Shown here in pieces: positions 7,195-11,089 of a stretch of 11,089 bases of DNA (its first letter is position 1; every line of letters starts with the position of its first letter). A program made the translations under genes and the position numbers. The DNA lies in contig JAUXFI010000048.1 of the NCBI GenBank assembly GCA_030620125.1, positions 1 to 11,089 on the forward strand. The letters run 5' to 3'. This DNA is from Anaerolineae bacterium (lineage in GTDB: Bacteria > Chloroflexota > Anaerolineae > B4-G1). The notes below the pieces were generated by a model. It saw only the letters and a list, made by a program, of their open reading frames with translations. It was not told where the DNA came from and ran no database searches.

Positions 7195-8421
7195 ATGATG
7201 GATTGGATTGGACGTACACTGGGCATCTATCGTATCGAGTCGGAAATCGGCCGGGGCGCGATGGCGAATGTCTACCGTGCCTATCAGCCTCAACTTGAGC
7301 GCTGGGTGGCGCTCAAGGTGATGAAGACGGGAGGGATGGGCGACCAGGGGTTCCTGGACCGTTTCCGCCGCGAGGCCAAAGCCATCGCCACTCTGCGGCA
7401 TCCCAATATCGTCACCATCTACGATTACGGTGAGGAGAAAGGCATCGCCTACATCGTGATGGAATACGTGGCCGGCGGTGCGCTCAAGGCCCACCTGACC
7501 GAGGGGCCGATGGCATGGCCGGACGTGGCGACGTTGGTTATCCCGATAGGCCGCGCCTTGACTTATGCTCACTCCCTGGGTATCGTCCACCGCGACGTAA
7601 AGCCGGCCAACGTCCTCCTGGCCCGCCCCGACTGGCCTTTGCTGGCCGACTTTGGCCTGGTGAAACTGCAAGACCGTCAGCGCGGCATCACCAGGCCCGG
7701 TACCAGCATCGGCACGCCGGCTTATTTCTCACCCGAGCAGGCTGCGGGTGGGGACGTGGACCACCGCAGCGACGTTTACGGGCTGGGCATCGTGCTCTAC
7801 GAGTTGCTCACCGGTCACATTCCATTTGAGGCCGATTCCCCTATCGAGATCATGTTGCGGCGGTTGCGCGAGCCCCCTCTCCCCCCGCGTCGCCTCAACC
7901 CGCGCATTACACCTCAACTGGAGGCGGTCATCCTGCGGGCCTTGGCCCGTGATCCCATGACCCGCCATCCCACTATGGAAGCGCTGGTGGACGATCTTGC
8001 GCGGTTGCCAGGGGCTATAGCGCAGGTTCCTGTATCTCCCTCACCGCTTGCCGCGCCGGCCGGCGCCACGATCCGTCTCGACAGTCTCTCGACTATGGCT
8101 GGCCCGCGCCTGGTCGCCACAGGTACGGGAGCAGCGTTGCCAATCCCCCCACGAGAGGAGGTGCTCATTGGCCGGGCCGATCCCCACGTCACCTCGCCAC
8201 CTGACGTGGACCTTGGGCCGCTCGGTGGAGACCTGGCGGGAGTCTCGCGTCATCACGCCCGCCTCCTGCACCGTCCCGAGGGGTGGCTGCTGGAAGACCT
8301 CCACAGCACCAATGGCACCTTTCTCAACGACGTGCCGGTATTGCCCGGACAGCCGGTCCGTGTGCGCAGCGGCGACGTCATCCGCTATGGTCAATTGACG
8401 CTAGTATTTTACGGGGAGTAG
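7195..8421 (+). CDS. Soluble Ser/Thr protein kinase with C-terminal FHA domain
   Basis: This 408-residue fusion starts with a PknB-type kinase domain (about 12-270): Gly-rich loop GRGAMANV (19-26), Lys41 in VALKV, HRD at 132-134 followed by VKPAN, DFG at 152-154 and GTPAYFSPEQ. A Pro/Ala-rich linker (about 283-320) leads to an FHA domain (about 322-406) with all key elements: IGR, SRHH at 351-354 and STNG at 371-374, so it should bind phospho-threonine peptides. There is no membrane helix, so it works in the cytoplasm, probably binding to autophosphorylated kinases or to partners it has phosphorylated itself. It is more distant in sequence from the two membrane kinases than they are from each other. 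The gene begins 53 bases after the vWA gene and ends 4 bases before the zinc-ribbon/FHA gene, with which it is surely co-transcribed. ATG 7198 is an equally possible start. Confidence 0.93.
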   Translation: MMDWIGRTLGIYRIESEIGRGAMANVYRAYQPQLERWVALKVMKTGGMGDQGFLDRFRREAKAIATLRHPNIVTIYDYGEEKGIAYIVMEYVAGGALKAHLTEGPMAWPDVATLVIPIGRALTYAHSLGIVHRDVKPANVLLARPDWPLLADFGLVKLQDRQRGITRPGTSIGTPAYFSPEQAAGGDVDHRSDVYGLGIVLYELLTGHIPFEADSPIEIMLRRLREPPLPPRRLNPRITPQLEAVILRALARDPMTRHPTMEALVDDLARLPGAIAQVPVSPSPLAAPAGATIRLDSLSTMAGPRLVATGTGAALPIPPREEVLIGRADPHVTSPPDVDLGPLGGDLAGVSRHHARLLHRPEGWLLEDLHSTNGTFLNDVPVLPGQPVRVRSGDVIRYGQLTLVFYGE

Positions 8422-8425
8422 GACA

Positions 8426-9334
8426 ATGTCCCAGAACTGTCCCAACTGTGGTCATCAACTTCGCCCCGGCGCCAAGTTCTGCAATGTCTGCGGGGCGCGT
8501 ATTCCCCAACTGCCCCAGGTGGCACAGCCCACGCCCCCTCCAGCTCTCGGCGCTGCCTTGCCTGCGGCTACGCTTGTGACAAACGACGGGCGCGCCTTCA
8601 CCCTCTCTGCGCCGGTTGCGGTCGTGGGCCGTACTGCCGACTGCGACATCGTGCTGCCCGATGACACTGTCTCCAGCCATCACGCCGAGATTAGCACCGA
8701 CGGTGTCGTCTACACCGTGCGCGACCTGGGCAGCCGCAACGGTACCTGGGTCAACGGCCGGAAGATCGTGGCTTCCTGTCCCCTCAACCCTGACGACCAG
8801 GTGGCGTTCGGACAGATAGTCTGTATTTTCCGAGGGCCAGGCGGCGGCACGCGGGCAATCTCCGAGGCGCAACTGGCCGCTATGGTCGGCCCACAGCCCG
8901 CCGCGCTGCCGGCTCCTTGGGCAAGGCCATCTCCGCTGACGGCCCCACCACCCGACGACCTCGGTGTGCAACTGCGCTCCTGGAACCGCCCGCCCCAGCT
9001 CGAAGGCAAAGTGATGGACGTGACGGCCCCGGTGATGGAGAAGAAGGGCAACATTGGCGGCAAGGTGGCGGCGGCGGTAGGCCTGGCGCTCATCGCCGCG
9101 CCGCTGGCCTGGATTCCCTTTGCCATAGACCGGAACGAGGTACCGGTGCGCTTCCTGCGCATCCAAGATGTTCACACCTGCCGCCAGGTTTCGGTCAAGA
9201 TGATCGGCGACCCCAGCGGGGCCATCACCGTGGGCGACGTGGTGGCAGTGTGGGGCGTGCGGGCCGAGGGAGACCTGGTGGTGCAGGCGGCGTACAACTA
9301 CACCACGGATGCGCAGATTCGCTTAAAGGTATGA
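8426..9334 (+). CDS. Zinc-ribbon/FHA membrane protein with external C-terminal beta domain
   Basis: This 302-residue protein opens with a zinc ribbon (Cys5, Cys8, Cys19, Cys22), then a Pro-rich linker and an FHA domain at about 50-137 with VVGR (Gly68-Arg69), SSHH (83-86) and SRNGTWVNG (103-111), all expected of an active phospho-threonine reader. A Pro-rich spacer (about 155-195) ends in a Lys-containing stretch and a membrane helix at about 212-234. The remaining residues (238-302) form strands with alternating hydrophobics and could be a small OB-like domain; that fold guess is weak. Topology by positive charge: ribbon and FHA inside, beta domain outside. The ribbon is very like ribbon 2 of the vWA protein. 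The start ATG 8426 follows a GGGGAG (8413-8418) inside the end of the kinase-FHA gene. The ATPase gene begins 13 bases after its stop. Confidence 0.9.
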   Translation: MSQNCPNCGHQLRPGAKFCNVCGARIPQLPQVAQPTPPPALGAALPAATLVTNDGRAFTLSAPVAVVGRTADCDIVLPDDTVSSHHAEISTDGVVYTVRDLGSRNGTWVNGRKIVASCPLNPDDQVAFGQIVCIFRGPGGGTRAISEAQLAAMVGPQPAALPAPWARPSPLTAPPPDDLGVQLRSWNRPPQLEGKVMDVTAPVMEKKGNIGGKVAAAVGLALIAAPLAWIPFAIDRNEVPVRFLRIQDVHTCRQVSVKMIGDPSGAITVGDVVAVWGVRAEGDLVVQAAYNYTTDAQIRLKV

Positions 9335-9347
9335 GGAGTACGAGATA

Positions 9348-11089
9348 ATGTCCCACCAACCCAACATCCAAATAGACATCTCCCAAACCCTCCATGACTT
9401 GGAGCGTCGCCACATGGACGCGGCCACGCCGCCCGCCGCGCCCGTATGGGGCCAACTGGAGAGCGTGCCCTTCGTGCGCATTCTGGGACTGGCCCGCTTC
9501 TGGGAGGGCAGAGACGCCATCGCCTTTGAGCAGTGCGTCAAGGACCTGGTCGCCGGCGTCTGCGGGCAGGCTTTGCCACTGCTCTTCCTCGTCCTCGGCG
9601 AACGGCGGGGCGTGCAGGTCTACCTGGGGCTGAAAGGGCCCGGCGCGGAGGCCACTCTCCGCACATCGCTCACCGCCGCCTTCCCCGGCATCCTGCTGGA
9701 GGAGCAGACCATCCTTAAACTTGGCTCCGTCCTCAACGCCCAAGGCCACTTTGCCCACATGGGCCGCATCACCGGCATCCCTTCTCACAAGACCAGCCAC
9801 CCAACGGCTCAGCCGCCAGACCAATCTACCAATCTACCAATTTACCGATCTACCAATCTACCAGCCCACCAGATCGAACGCCTCCTCCGTGGCCTCTACG
9901 GCCAGACCTGGGGCTACTTTGTCCGCGCCGCACCGATGGATCCCGCCGAGGTGACTCGCCAGGGTCAGCAACTCTTTGAACAACTCTCCGCCGTCTCGGG
10001 CCACGTGGACTGGCAGCACAGCCGCCAGGCCCAGACATTGCAGACCGTCGGCCCCAACCGGCAGCAGAGCGAGTCGGAATCACTCAACCGCACCGTCACC
10101 GATTACCGCGCCAAACGCTGCCTGGAACTCCTTGAGCGCCAATTGCAGCGGCTGGAGGCGGGCAAGGCCCAGGGAATGTGGCAGACCGACGTTCACTTCT
10201 TCGCCGCCGAGCCGGCCACACTGGGGCAGATGCGGGCGCTCCTGGGCGCCGTCTTCTCCGGCCCCGACTCGACTCCCGACCCTGTCCGCACCTTTGCCTG
10301 CCACCGCGAGACCCGCAGCCAGACCGACGAGTTCACCACCCTGCTCCACTCGGGCGAACTGGCGACGCTGGTGCAACTCCCCCGCCAAGAGTTTCCCGGC
10401 TACCGCGTCATCGACTATGCTCGTTTCGATACCGACCCCCTCTCTCCCCTTTCCTCCCCCCTATTGGGGGGGACAGAGGGGGGGAGCATCAACGTCGGCA
10501 AAATCCTCGACGGCGACCACCCCACCGGCAACTGGTTCGTCATTCCCCGCCGTGACTTTGCCAAGCACGGCCTGGTCGTCGGCGTCACCGGCAGCGGCAA
10601 GACGAACACGCTCTTCTACTTGCTGGATAAACTGTGGGGCGCTGGCCGGGGTGTCCCCTTCCTCGTCATCGAGCCAGCCAAGGCGGAATACCGCGACCTG
10701 CGGGCCATCCCCGGCCTGGAGCACCTGCGCGTTTACACCCTGGGCGACGAGACCGTCGCCCCCTTCCGCCTCAACCCCTTCGAATTCGAGGTCGGCCCCG
10801 CCGTCCGCATCCACGTGCAGACCCACATTGACTACCTCAAGTCCGTCTTTAACGCCGCCTTCATCCTCTACGCGCCGATGCCCTACGTACTGGAGACCTG
10901 CCTGCACGAGATTTATCAGGACAAGGGCTGGAACCTGACCACCAGCCTCAACCGCCGTCTGCCGCCTCAGGAGCGGGGAAACGAGGCCCGCTGGCCGGTC
11001 TTTCCCACCCTCGGCGATCTCTACCACAAGATTGATGAGGTCGTTGAGCGGCTGGGGTACGAGGAGCGCATCAAGATGGACGTGCGGGC
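9348..11089 (+). CDS. HerA/VirB4-like P-loop ATPase (DUF87 type), 3' partial
   Basis: The frame is open from ATG 9348 to the end of the window (580 codons) and continues beyond it. GAGGAG at 9333-9338 lies 9 bases upstream. Residues 1 to about 390 are an N-terminal region with mixed helices and strands that I do not recognise; it includes a Gln/Glu/Arg-rich, possibly coiled-coil part (about 245-290). The ATPase domain follows: Walker A GVTGSGKT at 412-419, then a strand ending in EPAKAEY (442-448), a motif typical of HerA and VirB4 relatives, and an FRLNPF segment. Walker B and the arginine finger would lie beyond the window. Relatives form hexameric rings that pump DNA or drive secretion. 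Two repeat-like inserts are tolerated in frame, at bases 9821-9860 and 10436-10482. It lies in the same tightly spaced run as the FHA and kinase genes, suggesting phospho-dependent recruitment or control; that is inference. Confidence 0.88.
   Translation, partial: MSHQPNIQIDISQTLHDLERRHMDAATPPAAPVWGQLESVPFVRILGLARFWEGRDAIAFEQCVKDLVAGVCGQALPLLFLVLGERRGVQVYLGLKGPGAEATLRTSLTAAFPGILLEEQTILKLGSVLNAQGHFAHMGRITGIPSHKTSHPTAQPPDQSTNLPIYRSTNLPAHQIERLLRGLYGQTWGYFVRAAPMDPAEVTRQGQQLFEQLSAVSGHVDWQHSRQAQTLQTVGPNRQQSESESLNRTVTDYRAKRCLELLERQLQRLEAGKAQGMWQTDVHFFAAEPATLGQMRALLGAVFSGPDSTPDPVRTFACHRETRSQTDEFTTLLHSGELATLVQLPRQEFPGYRVIDYARFDTDPLSPLSSPLLGGTEGGSINVGKILDGDHPTGNWFVIPRRDFAKHGLVVGVTGSGKTNTLFYLLDKLWGAGRGVPFLVIEPAKAEYRDLRAIPGLEHLRVYTLGDETVAPFRLNPFEFEVGPAVRIHVQTHIDYLKSVFNAAFILYAPMPYVLETCLHEIYQDKGWNLTTSLNRRLPPQERGNEARWPVFPTLGDLYHKIDEVVERLGYEERIKMDVR
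9821..9860 (+). repeat. Five tandem copies of an 8-base unit (CCAATCTA) inside the ATPase gene
   Basis: Units start at 9821, 9829, 9837, 9845 and 9853; copies 1, 2 and 5 are exact, copy 3 is CCAATTTA and copy 4 is CCGATCTA. A degenerate sixth copy follows at 9861. Because 8 is not a multiple of 3, the reading frame shifts through the repeat and encodes an 8-residue period (QSTNLPIY, then RSTNLPAH) at about residues 159-174. Gain or loss of one unit would break the ATPase frame. Confidence 0.85.
10436..10482 (+). repeat. In-frame imperfect hairpin of C-runs and G-runs inside the ATPase gene
   Basis: CCCCCTCT (10436-10443) pairs with AGAGGGGG (10475-10482), and an inner CCCCCC (10456-10461) pairs with GGGGGG (10466-10471) around a TATT loop. 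It encodes a Pro/Leu/Ser then Gly-rich linker (about residues 364-379) just before the P-loop domain. Its composition resembles the dispersed intergenic repeats of Chloroflexota rather than normal coding sequence. Confidence 0.65.

Noticed and set aside
8378..9175. A 265-codon open frame on the - strand
   Set aside because: It is antisense to the zinc-ribbon/FHA gene, with no ribosome binding site or recognisable domain; a shadow of GC-rich codons.
9976..10938. A 320-codon + strand open frame overlapping the end of the window
   Set aside because: It lies in another frame of the ATPase gene, has low-complexity Ser/Pro/Arg composition and no motif, while the frame from 9348 carries Walker A and the EPAKAEY motif.

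Overview
The window suggests a genomic fragment from a Chloroflexota-type bacterium (Anaerolineae or relatives). This is inferred from gene style: several PknB-like Ser/Thr kinases with Thr/Pro-rich linkers and TolB/PD40-type propellers, many FHA and zinc-ribbon signalling proteins, moderately high GC, and short repeats that have entered reading frames. No rRNA or marker gene is present to confirm it. All eight genes lie on the + strand and are packed with overlaps or gaps of at most about 55 bases, so they look like one or a few operons. Both ends are cut: the first gene lacks its start and the last lacks its end.

Bases 1-1252 encode envelope functions. There is the C-terminal part of a LysM protein, possibly a peptidoglycan peptidase, and then a lipoprotein-like L,D-transpeptidase (YkuD family) with a complete SHGC catalytic motif. 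Bases 1258-4714 hold two paralogous membrane Ser/Thr kinases. Their catalytic domains are very similar, but one carries an external six-blade PD40 propeller and the other a multi-helix membrane domain. Bases 4770-7141 encode a glycine-rich membrane protein with a degenerate FHA-like tail, then a membrane-anchored vWA protein (intact MIDAS) with three zinc ribbons. Bases 7195-9334 encode a soluble kinase-FHA fusion and a zinc-ribbon/FHA membrane protein. From 9348 to the end runs the N-terminal part (580 codons) of a HerA/VirB4-like (DUF87-type) P-loop ATPase.

Taken together, this looks like a phospho-threonine signalling island. Kinases would phosphorylate partners, FHA domains would read the phosphates, and the vWA and zinc-ribbon proteins would act as assembly platforms. 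The outputs would be the cell wall (L,D-transpeptidase, LysM protein) and/or a DNA- or protein-translocating ATPase. The wiring is inference; the domains are visible in the sequence. No phosphatase gene is seen in the window.

Three short low-complexity elements sit in frame inside coding sequences: a hairpin in the zinc-ribbon linker of the vWA gene, an 8-base tandem repeat in the ATPase gene, and a large imperfect hairpin just before the ATPase P-loop domain. They resemble intergenic dispersed repeats that have been tolerated as protein linkers. The 8-base repeat could in principle cause reversible frameshifts. I see no tRNA, rRNA, CRISPR array, transposase, convincing terminator or convincing promoter.
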